64,000 nt of DNA from Paenibacillus sp. KS-LC4 (GCF_036894955.1 NZ_CP145905.1:3862501-3926500), one strand, 5' to 3'; shown: positions 7,995 to 17,046, counted from the stretch's first letter. Notes: generated by a model from the letters alone, not told the origin. Made by a program: numbers and translations.

Positions 7995-8831
7995 TCACTT
8001 CCCCTTTCTATAAAATAATGGTTTATGGCCCGTTGTTGACTTGAATACCCTGCCAAAGTGTGTCACGCTACCGAAGCCTACCTTCCTCGCAATGAGATTG
8101 ACCTTCATCGACGATTGCTCCAGAAGCTTTTTCGCCTCCTTGATCCTGACGCTGTTCAAATACTCCACGAACGTAAAGCCTGTTGCCTCTTTAAAAAAAC
8201 GGCTTAAATAATAGGGGCTGACATAAAATCGCTCTGCCAGCGGATGAAGCGACAGCTCCTGCATATAATGGCTGTTAATGTATTGGACAACCTCCGAAAT
8301 TCTTTCATGCATCGGACTTGGCGATTCCAGAGGCTCGCTGCTGTTTTGTCTAATATGCCGGCAGCAAACGAGCAGCAGCTGTAAAACCAAAGTTTGCGCA
8401 TACATCTCAAAGCCTGCTTTTTTGTCCTGTATCTCCTCGATGATCCGCTTGGATAACTCCTCGATGGATAGCCTGTCCTGCAAGGAGCATTTAATAATAA
8501 TGTACTCCTGTTCAAACAGCGGCTGCAGCGTGTCTATATAGGAGCCATTAGCCGAAGCCATATTGCTCTCATGAATATTAATAATGAGCCGCTCATGCTG
8601 CGGCGTTTCCGTGTTAGTTGTCCGGTGCAAAATATTGGGAGAGATAATAATGACATCCCCTTCATTGATCACCATGGTTCTGTCTTTAATAAAAAACTCC
8701 CGTTTACCCGACATTAAATAGAAGATTTCATACGTGCTGTGAAAATGGCTGGCTGGCATATTGTGGCTTAGCGCCTTCCGGTGGGAAACCAGTAAAGTCC
8801 CGTCCTTATTTTCATATTGAAAATCTCCCAT
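7995..8831 (-). CDS. AraC-family regulator with cupin sensor domain
   Basis: 278 residues. The N-terminal cupin (HFHSTYEIFYLMSGKREFFIKD, GDVIIISPNILHRT) is followed by two HTH units (LSLHPLAERFYVSPYYLSRFFKEATGFTFVEYL; VNLIARKVGFGSVTHFGRVFKSTTGHKPLFYRK). It is divergent from the GH105 gene, with 150 bases between the starts, and most likely activates that gene in response to a sugar or uronate bound in the cupin. Its cytoplasmic sensor means the inducer must be imported. Confidence 0.85.
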   Translation of the reverse strand: MGDFQYENKDGTLLVSHRKALSHNMPASHFHSTYEIFYLMSGKREFFIKDRTMVINEGDVIIISPNILHRTTNTETPQHERLIINIHESNMASANGSYIDTLQPLFEQEYIIIKCSLQDRLSIEELSKRIIEEIQDKKAGFEMYAQTLVLQLLLVCCRHIRQNSSEPLESPSPMHERISEVVQYINSHYMQELSLHPLAERFYVSPYYLSRFFKEATGFTFVEYLNSVRIKEAKKLLEQSSMKVNLIARKVGFGSVTHFGRVFKSTTGHKPLFYRKGK

Positions 8832-8981
8832 CTGTAGGCTCCGCCCCTCATCTGTTATGTCATTTTATTATACGCCTCCGCTTATTTTCTGCAAGATATA
8901 AGAAGAATAAAGATATTTTCGCAAAAAATGTACATGATACTCTGCTAAACTAAGCTTAATACAAGAAGGAGGAATGTACAC

Positions 8982-10079
8982 ATGCAAGACAACCTTTCCC
9001 CCATTGAGTGGGCAGAGAAGGCCTGCGAGGCGTTAATGGATAAATTTGAGCCGGAATTGCTTCCCCCAGACCGGTTTCACTATCATCAGGGCGTATTTCT
9101 GTCGGGTATGGAGAAATGCTGGCAGGAAACGAAGAAGGACAAATACAATGATTATATTAAACGCTGGGTAGATAGCCAGATTCTCGCGGACGGAAGCATT
9201 CTGAGCTACAATTCGAATGAGCTGGATGATATACAGCCTGGTGTTCTTCTGTTTAGATTGTATGAGCAAACGGGCGACGAGCGGTATAAAAAAGCGCTGC
9301 ATACCCTTGTTCCGCTGTTAAAGTCATGGAAAACAAATCCTTCGGGTGGCTTCTGGCATAAGGAGCGTTACCCGAATCAAATGTGGCTGGACGGCTTGTA
9401 TATGGCGGGCCCTATTGCCGTGCAGTTCGGCCGAACATTCGGTGAAAGCGATTATTTTGACATGATGACGTTCCAAGCGCTTATGATGGCCAAACATACG
9501 AAGGACCCGAAAACCGGCCTATTGTACCACGGGTGGGACGAAACGAGGGAAGCCGCTTGGGCTGACCCGGAAACGGGGCTTGCTCCAGAGTTTTGGGGAA
9601 GAGCGATCGGCTGGTACCCGGTCGCCTTGCTGGAAATGTTCGAATACCTGCCAGAGGATCATAAGGATAAAGCAGCGCTAGTCCGTATTTTACAGGACCT
9701 GCTCCTTTCGCTAATTAATTTCCAAGATGCTGCGACTGGTTTATGGTATCAGGTTGTAGACAAGCCAGAGCAGCCGGATAATTGGCTGGAAAATTCCTGT
9801 ACTGCCCTGTTCGTTCATGCTATTGCCAAAGCGGTAAGATTCGGTTATCTGGATGCCAAGTATTTGCAATATGCTTGGAAGGGCTATCAGGGCGTTATTG
9901 ATACGCTGAAGCTTGATGAGAATGGCCATGTCATCATTGGCCAAATCTGTATCGGCACCGGAATTGGCGACTACGCCCACTATATCGCTCGTCCTACCAG
10001 CGAAAATGATCTGCACGGCGCAGGCGCTTTTATTCTCATGTGCGTGGAAATGAGCTTGGCTGAAAAGCTAGGTAATTAA
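8982..10079 (+). CDS. GH105 unsaturated glucuronyl/galacturonyl hydrolase (YteR/YesR-like)
   Basis: 365 residues with no signal peptide, so cytoplasmic. Family marks are the alpha/alpha-barrel helices, MWLDGLYMAGP with the catalytic Asp137, and LLYHGWDE with His183, which correspond to the Asp and His of YteR. The enzyme hydrates the 4,5-double bond of unsaturated uronic acids at the end of oligosaccharides made by polysaccharide lyases, releasing 5-keto-4-deoxyuronate. GAAGGAGG precedes the ATG. It sits between its probable AraC activator and the uronate operon, which suits uronate release. Rhamnogalacturonan or another lyase product is the likely substrate; the exact linkage is open. Confidence 0.88.
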   Translation: MQDNLSPIEWAEKACEALMDKFEPELLPPDRFHYHQGVFLSGMEKCWQETKKDKYNDYIKRWVDSQILADGSILSYNSNELDDIQPGVLLFRLYEQTGDERYKKALHTLVPLLKSWKTNPSGGFWHKERYPNQMWLDGLYMAGPIAVQFGRTFGESDYFDMMTFQALMMAKHTKDPKTGLLYHGWDETREAAWADPETGLAPEFWGRAIGWYPVALLEMFEYLPEDHKDKAALVRILQDLLLSLINFQDAATGLWYQVVDKPEQPDNWLENSCTALFVHAIAKAVRFGYLDAKYLQYAWKGYQGVIDTLKLDENGHVIIGQICIGTGIGDYAHYIARPTSENDLHGAGAFILMCVEMSLAEKLGN

Positions 10080-10137
10080 GGCAAAAACCCTTTAAGCAGC
10101 AAGCCGGCCTGATCATATCCCCTTAAGGAAGACAGTT

Positions 10138-10164
10138 GAAAAAGAATCCAAGCTATAATGGATT
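10138..10164 (-). terminator. Terminator of the uronate/lar operon
   Basis: AATCCA (10145-10150) pairs with TGGATT (10159-10164). Read on the minus strand it is followed by CTTTTTC. It lies about 50 bases beyond the uxaC stop. Confidence 0.5.
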
Positions 10165-10212
10165 GAATACTGTTGACCGGAGGGGATTTTTTGCTGTGTG
10201 TACAGGAGATGT

Positions 10213-11619
10213 TTATTCGAATGAGAAATACTGTTGGGCATTGTAGTAACATATTTGTTGGACAATCGCGCCCAGCTGTTCCTTATCATTCGGGTATTCA
10301 CCTTTTGTTACCCATTCACCAATCAGGTTGCACAAAATCCGTCGGAAATACTCATGTCGCGTAAAGGATAGAAAGCTGCGCGAATCTGTCAGCATGCCTA
10401 CGAAGCGACCCAGAAGTCCAAGCTCAGCTAATGATTTAAGCTGGGCGATCATCCCCTCTTTCGTATCATTAAACCACCAGCCCGATCCGAACTGTATTTT
10501 CCCAGCAATGCCTCCTCCTTGAAAATTACCGATCATGGAGCCAATCACTTGATTCTGTGATGGATTAAGTGAATACAGAATTGTTTTTGGGAGACCGCCT
10601 TCGCTCTCTATCGCATCCAACAATTGGGACAATGGTCTAGCTATTATGCCATCATTAACTGAATCGTAACCAGCATCAGGACCTAGTCGCTTGAATGCCG
10701 GCGTATTATTGTTTCGAAGAACATTCATATGATATTGCATCGCCCAACCACGAGCGGAGTACAGCTTTCCCAAATACACGAGTAACGCTGTTTTATAAAG
10801 CTTCTCTTCATTTGGATCTATTTCACCCCCAACAAGTGCTTTGGCAAACACCGCCGACACCTCAGCCTCAGTGCCATCGACAAAGTGAATATCATTCAGC
10901 CCATGATCGGAAACTCGACAACCGACTGAGTGGAAAAAGTCGACTCGGTTTTCAAGCGCCTGCAATAGACCGTCATAATCTGAGACGGTAAGTCCAGTAG
11001 CACGCTCCAGCTTGCTAATCCATTCCAAGAAATGATTGCCCTTAATATCAAGCCCCTTATCCGGACGGAATGTTGGCAATATCTTCACATCAAAGGCAGG
11101 GTCCTGTTGAATCAGAGCGTGATATTCAAGTGTGTCAGTAGGATCATCCGTTGTGCATATGACTTCAACATTAGACTTCATAATGAAATCTCTTGCACCC
11201 AGTTCCCCCTCTGTAAGCAGCGTGTTCACTTTCTCCCAGATGATAGGAGCAGTATTACGATTGAGCACTTCGTCGATATCGAAATAACGTTTCAGCTCCA
11301 AATGTGTCCAGTGGTACATCGGATTACCGATCATTAAGGGTACGGTTTCGGCAAAAGCAAGAAACTTGTCATAATCGCTGGCGTCGCCCGTTATCCGTTG
11401 CTCCTCAATGCCATTAGCCCGCATTAAGCGCCACTTGTAATGATCCCCAGATAACCAAACCTCCGTAACATTACGATATTTCTTATTCTCATATATTTCT
11501 TGTGGACTCAAATGACAGTGATAATCAATAATGGGCATCTGTTTCGCGTATTCATGATACAAAGAAACAGCAATCGGACTATCCAACAAAAAGCTTTCAT
11601 CCATAAATACTTTCTCCAC
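10213..11619 (-). CDS. uxaC: Glucuronate isomerase (uronate isomerase)
   Basis: About 468 residues from the GTG at 11619, which has AAAGGAG ten bases upstream and gives the family length; an ATG five codons later is also possible. Hallmarks are FLLDSPIAVSLYHEYAKQMPIIDYHCHLSPQEI (metal-binding His-x-His), SGDHYKWRLMRANG, and the C-terminal GRFVGMLTDSRSFLSFTRHEYFRRILC. It converts D-glucuronate to D-fructuronate (or D-galacturonate to D-tagaturonate). It is the last gene of the operon that starts at 18348. In that context glucuronate is the expected substrate, because the next enzymes lead through mannonate to gluconate. Confidence 0.95.
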   Translation of the reverse strand: MEKVFMDESFLLDSPIAVSLYHEYAKQMPIIDYHCHLSPQEIYENKKYRNVTEVWLSGDHYKWRLMRANGIEEQRITGDASDYDKFLAFAETVPLMIGNPMYHWTHLELKRYFDIDEVLNRNTAPIIWEKVNTLLTEGELGARDFIMKSNVEVICTTDDPTDTLEYHALIQQDPAFDVKILPTFRPDKGLDIKGNHFLEWISKLERATGLTVSDYDGLLQALENRVDFFHSVGCRVSDHGLNDIHFVDGTEAEVSAVFAKALVGGEIDPNEEKLYKTALLVYLGKLYSARGWAMQYHMNVLRNNNTPAFKRLGPDAGYDSVNDGIIARPLSQLLDAIESEGGLPKTILYSLNPSQNQVIGSMIGNFQGGGIAGKIQFGSGWWFNDTKEGMIAQLKSLAELGLLGRFVGMLTDSRSFLSFTRHEYFRRILCNLIGEWVTKGEYPNDKEQLGAIVQQICYYNAQQYFSFE

Positions 11620-11697
11620 AATCCATCGACTCCTTTTTAGTGAATAATCATAAATAAGTTTCAAGGCAGTCTCCTGCTGCAAAACTGATGAACGCTT

Positions 11698-12183
11698 TCA
11701 ATCTAAATACTCACCATTTCTTTCCGCCTTGCGAACGGCGTCATACACGTTCTTGAGCGGAACGCCATGTGTCCTCGCTACTTGCTTGCAATCCTCATAT
11801 TCCGGTGCCCATTGGACAACTTTATCACCGTGTATCCCTTTTTTCACCGTTATCGGTCCCCATTCGGTCTGCACAGTTATAAAGACTCGCTTTAGGCGAT
11901 GAACGGACAGTGGATAATATCGGATACCCAATGTCGTGGTCTCTCTGAATAAAATGCTTTTCATTTCATCCAAGTTGCATTCAGAGCAGAGCAGTTGCAG
12001 AAGCGTGCCTGGCCTGTTTTTTTTCATATAGATTGGTGTGTAATAGACATCATTTGCTCCATGCTCGAAGAGGAGCTCCATCACGTAGCCCAATTGTTCT
12101 CCCGACATGTCATCCAAGTTCACTTCTATTTTCACCATTTCACAATCAATATGCTCGTCTGGCGGCGGCAATTGCTTTCCCAT
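11698..12183 (-). CDS. larC2: LarC2: C-terminal part of the nickel-insertion enzyme for the pincer cofactor
   Basis: 161 residues. MVKIEVNLDDMSGEQLGYVMELLFEHGANDVYYTPIYMKKNRPGTLL is the diagnostic LarC C-terminal block, and KKGIHGDKVVQWAPEYEDCKQVARTHGVPLKNVYDAV closes it. LarC inserts nickel into pyridinium-3,5-bisthiocarboxylic acid mononucleotide, using CTP. Here the C-terminal part is a separate gene, with AGAGGAG eight bases before its ATG, 30 bases after the larC1 stop. It stays in the same frame as larC1, but two stop codons (TAA, then TGA) intervene, so it does not need the frameshift known from Lactobacillus plantarum. Confidence 0.88.
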   Translation of the reverse strand: MGKQLPPPDEHIDCEMVKIEVNLDDMSGEQLGYVMELLFEHGANDVYYTPIYMKKNRPGTLLQLLCSECNLDEMKSILFRETTTLGIRYYPLSVHRLKRVFITVQTEWGPITVKKGIHGDKVVQWAPEYEDCKQVARTHGVPLKNVYDAVRKAERNGEYLD

Positions 12184-12213
12184 TAGGAATACTCCTCTTC
12201 ACTGTTGATCTAA

Positions 12214-13158
12214 TTATTCGCCAATCATCACGCGCAGTACGTTAGGCTGTTCATGGAATGTCTTTGTTCCGGCCCCATAACCGATAGAGGCTATCTTAAG
12301 CGAAGGCATTGGGCCGAAGCTTTCTGCCAGAACCGAAACAATCCCGGCTCCGGTAGGTGTTGTTAGCTCGGCTCTTATATGCGACTGCTCAATTGGAATA
12401 CCTTTTAGCATTTCGAGCGTAGCAGGTGCTGGCACAGGATATAATCCGTGATCAATACGAATTTTGCCAATGCCGACTGGTACTGCAGAGCATGTAATTT
12501 TTGAAATATGCAGCTGATTAATCAGAATAGCCGCCCCAACAATATCGACTATTGAATCTACAGCCCCCACCTCATGGAAGTGAACCCGCTCTAACGGAAT
12601 GCCGTGAATATTAGCCTCAGCTTCTCCTATTTTACGGAAAATCGACAGTGCCATTTGCTTAACCTTTTCATCCAGTGTGGAATCCTCAATTAGACGAGTA
12701 ATTTCCTTATATGCCCGATGTTCATGATGATGGTCGTGAGGGTGATTATGGTCATGATGATGTTCATGATGGTGGTCGTGATGGCGACTATGGTCATGAC
12801 TATGATGGTGTTGGTCATGGCTGTGATTATGAGAATGGCCATGATCGTGGGTATGGCTATGCTCATGGGAATGACTATGGGAATGGGTATGCTCTTGGCT
12901 ATGCTCATGGGAATGACTGTGGGAATGGGTATGCTCATGTGCATCCTCGTTTGATAAAGGCTGGAGCACGACATCGAATTTCACAGCCGTAATACCGTTT
13001 TTGACAACCGTTTCCCGCTTGAGCTCATACTCACCGTTAATGGGAAGCTTACTTAATTCCTCCTTGAGCAGCTGCAGATCGCCGCCTGCATCAAGTAAAG
13101 CTCCAATGAACATATCTCCGCTGATACCGGAGAAGCAGTCAATGTATAATGTTTTCAT
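12214..13158 (-). CDS. larC1: LarC1: N-terminal, histidine-rich part of the nickel-insertion enzyme
   Basis: 314 residues from ATG 13158, one base after the larB stop, with AAAGGGG upstream. The opening MKTLYIDCFSGISGDMFIGALLDAG and the later VERVHFHEVGAVDSIVDIVGAA and ELTTPTGAGIV are LarC family blocks. Residues of about 85-160 form an extraordinary His-rich tract (HSHSHEHS, HDHGHSHNHS, HHDHHHEHHHDHNHPHDHHHEH) of over 70 residues, far longer than the common loop and presumably nickel-binding or storing. The underlying DNA contains a 42-bp tandem duplication. Works with LarC2 to metallate the cofactor. Confidence 0.9.
   Translation of the reverse strand: MKTLYIDCFSGISGDMFIGALLDAGGDLQLLKEELSKLPINGEYELKRETVVKNGITAVKFDVVLQPLSNEDAHEHTHSHSHSHEHSQEHTHSHSHSHEHSHTHDHGHSHNHSHDQHHHSHDHSRHHDHHHEHHHDHNHPHDHHHEHRAYKEITRLIEDSTLDEKVKQMALSIFRKIGEAEANIHGIPLERVHFHEVGAVDSIVDIVGAAILINQLHISKITCSAVPVGIGKIRIDHGLYPVPAPATLEMLKGIPIEQSHIRAELTTPTGAGIVSVLAESFGPMPSLKIASIGYGAGTKTFHEQPNVLRVMIGE
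12857..12940. repeat. Two tandem 42-bp units in the His-rich part of larC1
   Basis: Units 12857-12898 and 12899-12940 each begin CTATGCTCATGGGAATGACT and differ at about three bases. Each encodes 14 residues of the His/Ser/Glu-rich tract. The wider region 12715-12945 is a degenerate ATG/CAT-rich repeat. Confidence 0.8.
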
Positions 13159-13159
13159 G

Positions 13160-13912
13160 TCAGCGTTCCCCTTTGTGTATGAGTTGATGGATAAGCGCAG
13201 CGTTGTAGCCGCCACCGAAGCCGTTATCAATATTGACGACACTAATGCCTGAAGCACAAGAATTGAGCATAGTAAGCAATGCCGACAAACCGTTAAAGCT
13301 TGCTCCGTACCCAACGCTTGTTGGAACGGCAATGACGGGATGCGATACTAAGCCGCCTACTACACTCGCAAGCGCACCCTCCATTCCGGCTACAACAACA
13401 GAAACCGTCGCTTGCTGAATTTCCTCAGCATGATGAAGAAGACGATGAATTCCGGCAACTCCAACGTCATAAATACGATGCACCTTACTCCCAAGCACCT
13501 CTGCTGTAACTGCCGCCTCCTCCGCAACGCTTATATCGGAAGTTCCAGCTGCGATTACGGCTATATACCCTTGTCGTTCGATGCGTAATGGCTCGTCGCG
13601 TTTCCAATACAGAAGGCGAGACGTACCGTCATAGATAAAATCTGGACGTATACTTCTAATCGCATCGGCTTTCTCCTCAGTAATTCGTGTCACAAGCACC
13701 TCATTGTTTTGCTCTTGCAGCGATTGAGCAATGCCAATAATGTGGTCTACAGACTTGTTCTCGCCATATATAATTTCGGGGAACCCTTGTCGTTTTTTCC
13801 TATGATGGTCAACCTTGGCAAAGCCGAGATTTTCGAACGGTGCCATTTGCTTCAGAGCGTCCTCAATACTCATGCTTCCATCCTGTACCTGCTTTAGAAT
13901 GCTTTCTAGCAT
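13160..13912 (-). CDS. larB: LarB: carboxylase/hydrolase of nickel-pincer cofactor synthesis
   Basis: 250 residues. The C-terminal half is PurE-like (VIAAGTSDISVAEEAAVTAEVLGSKVHRIYDVGVAGIHRLL; VVVAGMEGALASVVGGLVSHPVIAVPTSVGYGASFNGLSALL), the signature of LarB. It carboxylates the pyridinium ring of nicotinic acid adenine dinucleotide and releases AMP, the first step to the Ni-pincer nucleotide. The N-terminal part (LKQVQDGSMSIEDALKQM; DHHRKKRQGFPEIIYGENK) is also typical. AGGAGG precedes the ATG. The gene is followed by larC1 at one base and preceded by the gluconokinase gene at 34 bases. Confidence 0.93.
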   Translation of the reverse strand: MLESILKQVQDGSMSIEDALKQMAPFENLGFAKVDHHRKKRQGFPEIIYGENKSVDHIIGIAQSLQEQNNEVLVTRITEEKADAIRSIRPDFIYDGTSRLLYWKRDEPLRIERQGYIAVIAAGTSDISVAEEAAVTAEVLGSKVHRIYDVGVAGIHRLLHHAEEIQQATVSVVVAGMEGALASVVGGLVSHPVIAVPTSVGYGASFNGLSALLTMLNSCASGISVVNIDNGFGGGYNAALIHQLIHKGER

Positions 13913-13946
13913 ACTTGCTGTCTACCTCCTAGCAGCCCTGAGCCGC

Positions 13947-15416
13947 TCAGAATAAAGGCACGATACGTGCTGCCAATTCTGCATACCGCTCATAAATCTC
14001 TTCATATTTCATGGCGTTCTTGCGAATGGGGAGCACAGCATCGCTCATTGGAATATTGTTTTTAATATCTTCAAAACGCTTCTCTTCTTTCATTCCAACC
14101 AAAGCAGTCCATGCTGCTCCCCATGCTGCGCTGTGATGGTTCTCTGATACACAAATCGACGTATCGAATACATCAGCCATCATTTGAAGCCAAATGGGAG
14201 ATCGAGCCAAACCACCACTTACATAAATTTGCTTAGGAGGACCCGCTAGCTTCTCAAGCGCTTGGGAGATTTGAAATAAATTGAACGTAATGCCTTCCAA
14301 CACGGCTCTTACATAATGAGCTTTCGTATGCGACATCGTCATGCCGTAGAAGTTGCCTCTAGCTCGCTGATTCCAAAGCGGAGCCCGCTCACCGTTAATA
14401 AAAGGCAGGAATAAAAGCCCCTCAGCCCCGGGGGGAGCTTGATCCGCTTCTTCCAAGAAGCTTTCGTAGCTGCCTGTATCGTTCAGCAATTGCTTTAGCC
14501 ATTGCAGCGCAATGCCGCCATTGTTCGTTGGCCCGCCAATAATATAAGAATCGCTAGTGAAGGAATAACAGAACGTCTCCCCGCCTGGACTGACCTTCGC
14601 TTCATTCGTAAATTGCCGAATTGCTCCACTCGTTCCAACGGTTACAGCCACCTCGCCTGCCAATAGCGCTCCAGTTCCCAGATTGGACAATTGACCGTCA
14701 GCAGCTCCGATAACAAAGGATACAGATGGAGCTAATCCCATTCGCTCCGCGAGATCATCCATCGGCTCTCCCAATACGGTCGTTGGAGGTACAAGCTCGG
14801 ACAGCTGCTCTGTCTGGACACCTGCAAGCTTCAATAGCTCCTTATCCCATTCTAAAGTCGTTGGATTAAACAAGCCTGTAGCAGAAGCCATCGAATAGTC
14901 GATTAAGCGCTTCCCAAACCAGCAATAAATAATATATTCCTTAATCGACATGAAGTACGAAGCTTGCTGATAGGCTTCATCTTGTACTTCCCTCATCCAC
15001 AGCAGCTTCAGGAAAGGTGTCATCGGATGAATAGGTGTTCCGGTCTTCGCATACAACCGGTTTCGTGTCTCTACCGTCATCTGGTCAGCTTGCTCTGTTC
15101 CTCTGCCATCCGCCCAAATGAATGCGGCAGAAAGCGGCTTTCCCTCCTCACTTACAGGCAATAATGAATGCATGGCAGCAGAGAAGCCGACTGCAATGAT
15201 CTGCTCTTTAGCAAGCTTCGCCTTGGTCACAGCCTCCCTTACAGCTTGAACAGCTAACCGTTCAATCGCAGCGGCGTCCTGCTGCGCCCAGCCCTGCTGA
15301 GGATAATCCGTAACGATCATCAATTCCGCTTCAGTAATGATATTTCCGATTCGGTCGAATAGGCATGCCTTCACGCTTGTTGTTCCGATATCCAGTCCCA
15401 TTACATAGTTAGACAT
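13947..15416 (-). CDS. gntK: Gluconokinase, FGGY family
   Basis: 489 residues; the ATG at 15416 is preferred over one two codons earlier because AAGGAAGG then sits seven bases upstream. YVMGLDIGTTSVKACLFD is the phosphate-binding motif, FSAAMHSLLPV and FIWADGRGTEQADQM the substrate-side motifs typical of gluconokinase among FGGY kinases, and GGLARSPIWLQMMADVF the C-terminal signature. It phosphorylates D-gluconate to 6-phosphogluconate with ATP. Other FGGY sugars (xylulose, fuculose) are possible, but its place between larE and larB, with mannonate/gluconate chemistry expected from the neighbours, supports gluconate. Confidence 0.85.
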   Translation of the reverse strand: MSNYVMGLDIGTTSVKACLFDRIGNIITEAELMIVTDYPQQGWAQQDAAAIERLAVQAVREAVTKAKLAKEQIIAVGFSAAMHSLLPVSEEGKPLSAAFIWADGRGTEQADQMTVETRNRLYAKTGTPIHPMTPFLKLLWMREVQDEAYQQASYFMSIKEYIIYCWFGKRLIDYSMASATGLFNPTTLEWDKELLKLAGVQTEQLSELVPPTTVLGEPMDDLAERMGLAPSVSFVIGAADGQLSNLGTGALLAGEVAVTVGTSGAIRQFTNEAKVSPGGETFCYSFTSDSYIIGGPTNNGGIALQWLKQLLNDTGSYESFLEEADQAPPGAEGLLFLPFINGERAPLWNQRARGNFYGMTMSHTKAHYVRAVLEGITFNLFQISQALEKLAGPPKQIYVSGGLARSPIWLQMMADVFDTSICVSENHHSAAWGAAWTALVGMKEEKRFEDIKNNIPMSDAVLPIRKNAMKYEEIYERYAELAARIVPLF

Positions 15417-15432
15417 GCGCATCCCTTCCTTT

Positions 15433-16260
15433 TCACAAATCGAGTGAAGCTTCAGCTTCCAGATTAAGAGACTTGTTCATACTTCCACTCTGATAGCCAA
15501 GCAAATCCAAAGTAACAAATTTATAGCCATATGACTGTAGGCGCTCAACGATTGTTTGATGATTGAGCAGTACCGCTGCCATATCACTGGCTTCGACTTC
15601 AATTCGAGCAATATCCTTATGTGTCCTTACACGAACCTGACGAATATGAAGCGATTTCAAATAGGCTTCAGCACGCTCCACCTTTTGCAGCTTCTCATTC
15701 GTAATCGTCTCCCCGTACGCAATTCTAGACGATAGGCATGCGAAGGAAGGCTTATCCCATGTCGGCAATCCAAAGGAGCTGGAAAGCTCGCGAATCTCAG
15801 CCTTGAACAAGCCCGCTTCCAATAAGGGCCCACGGACGCCTCTTTCCTTGGCAGCCTGCATACCCGGACGATGCTCATTCATATCGTCTGCGATTACGCC
15901 ATATACAATATTGGCGAATCCTCTCTCCTCAAGAAGAGGAAGCAGGTGGTCGAATAGACTGCTCTTACAGAAATAACAACGGTTTTTATTATTTTCGGAA
16001 TAGCCGGGAATCGCGAGCTCAGAGGTTGATATAATCTCGTGACGTACCCCAATAAGCGCCGCTAACTGCTGAGCTTCCTTTAACTCGCTTGTCGGATACG
16101 TTTCAGAATCGGCCGTAACGGCGAGTACATGCTGCTCACCCAACGTATCTACGGCAGCCTTAAGTAAAAATGTGCTATCAACGCCTCCTGAGAATGCTAC
16201 GACAACCGATCCCATCTCTTGCAATATACTTTGCAGGACAACATATTTATCCATAGCCAC
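15433..16260 (-). CDS. larE: LarE: ATP-dependent sacrificial sulfur transferase
   Basis: 275 residues from GTG 16260; an ATG two codons on is equally possible. The PP-loop SGGVDS (24-29) binds ATP and adenylates the cofactor carboxylate. Cys175 in PSFACLSSRI corresponds to the cysteine that gives up its sulfur in L. plantarum LarE, leaving dehydroalanine. RCYFCKSSLF (Cys95, Cys98) is also typical. Two rounds convert the dicarboxylate into the bis-thiocarboxylate that holds nickel. The presence of the sacrificial cysteine suggests the single-use enzyme type rather than the [4Fe-4S] type. It lies 15 bases after the SDR gene. Confidence 0.93.
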   Translation of the reverse strand: MAMDKYVVLQSILQEMGSVVVAFSGGVDSTFLLKAAVDTLGEQHVLAVTADSETYPTSELKEAQQLAALIGVRHEIISTSELAIPGYSENNKNRCYFCKSSLFDHLLPLLEERGFANIVYGVIADDMNEHRPGMQAAKERGVRGPLLEAGLFKAEIRELSSSFGLPTWDKPSFACLSSRIAYGETITNEKLQKVERAEAYLKSLHIRQVRVRTHKDIARIEVEASDMAAVLLNHQTIVERLQSYGYKFVTLDLLGYQSGSMNKSLNLEAEASLDL

Positions 16261-16275
16261 CTTCTAGCCCCCTCA

Positions 16276-17046
16276 CTAAATCGTCATGCTGCCAAAGCCT
16301 CCGTCCACACGCAAGAGCGTTCCAGTAACAAATCCGGATGCTTTTTCTGAAGCGAGCCAAACAGCTGCCCCTTGAAGCTCCTCTGGTTTACCGAAACGAT
16401 TCATCGGTGTATGCCTCATAATGGAGGCGACACGCTCCTCGCTTAATATTTTCCGGTTCTGTTCCGCAGGGAAAAACCCTGGAATAATCGCGTTTACCCG
16501 AATTCCTTGCTCGGCGAACTCACGAGCGAGAAATTGCGTTACGCTATTTAAGCCAGCTTTAGACACGGAATATGTGAAAACCTTCGATAATGGGGTTATA
16601 GACGATACAGACGAGATGTTCACAATACTGCCTTGCCGTCCTTGCTCAATCATCCGTTTCGCGAATACTTGACACGTAAGCACGATGCCCTTCAAATTCA
16701 CATCCATAATGTCATCCCATTCCTCCATTTCCAGCTCAAAGAATGGGGTAGGACTGTTCTTGCCTGGCGCGTTAAATAAAATGTCACAGCCACCTGACCA
16801 TGCTTCAATTTCGGCTGACAATTGGAGAAGCGACTCCTTGGACCCGACATCAGCTTGAAATGCTTTCACGCTTCCTCCGCTCTTGGCCATTTCTTCTGCT
16901 ATTGATTGCGCTTTCTCAAAATTCCGTCCAACGATTGCAACCTGTGCCCCATGATCGGCTAACCCAGCTGCTATAGCCGATCCAAGCACCCCATTGCCTC
17001 CAATGACTACAGCTGTCTTTCCCGTCAAATCAAACAAGTTTGCCAT
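16276..17046 (-). CDS. SDR oxidoreductase, probably D-fructuronate reductase (D-mannonate oxidoreductase, UxuB/YjmF type)
   Basis: 256 residues. It shows the Rossmann motif VIGGNGVLGSAIA, NAPG, the catalytic Ser in IVNISSVSS, YSVSKAG with Tyr and Lys, and IIPGFFPAEQNRKIL. The last block, with PAEQNRKIL, resembles the SDR-type mannonate oxidoreductases of Bacillus (YjmF) more than general ketoacyl reductases. The reaction would reduce D-fructuronate, made by UxaC, to D-mannonate with NAD(P)H. GGGGG precedes the ATG. It lies directly after the LarA-like gene. Other sugar-acid dehydrogenases of the family remain possible. Confidence 0.75.
   Translation of the reverse strand: MANLFDLTGKTAVVIGGNGVLGSAIAAGLADHGAQVAIVGRNFEKAQSIAEEMAKSGGSVKAFQADVGSKESLLQLSAEIEAWSGGCDILFNAPGKNSPTPFFELEMEEWDDIMDVNLKGIVLTCQVFAKRMIEQGRQGSIVNISSVSSITPLSKVFTYSVSKAGLNSVTQFLAREFAEQGIRVNAIIPGFFPAEQNRKILSEERVASIMRHTPMNRFGKPEELQGAAVWLASEKASGFVTGTLLRVDGGFGSMTI

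Noticed and set aside
8832..8981. Sharp operator between the AraC and GH105 genes
   Set aside because: I could see no symmetric or repeated site strong enough to list, although one is expected.
11698..12240. Programmed frameshift producing a single LarC
   Set aside because: larC2 is in the same frame as larC1, not shifted, and has its own ribosome site after two stop codons.
12711..12992. Long open frames opposite the His-rich part of larC1
   Set aside because: They are by-products of the ATG/CAT repeats and code for low-complexity strings; larC1 on the other strand explains the region.
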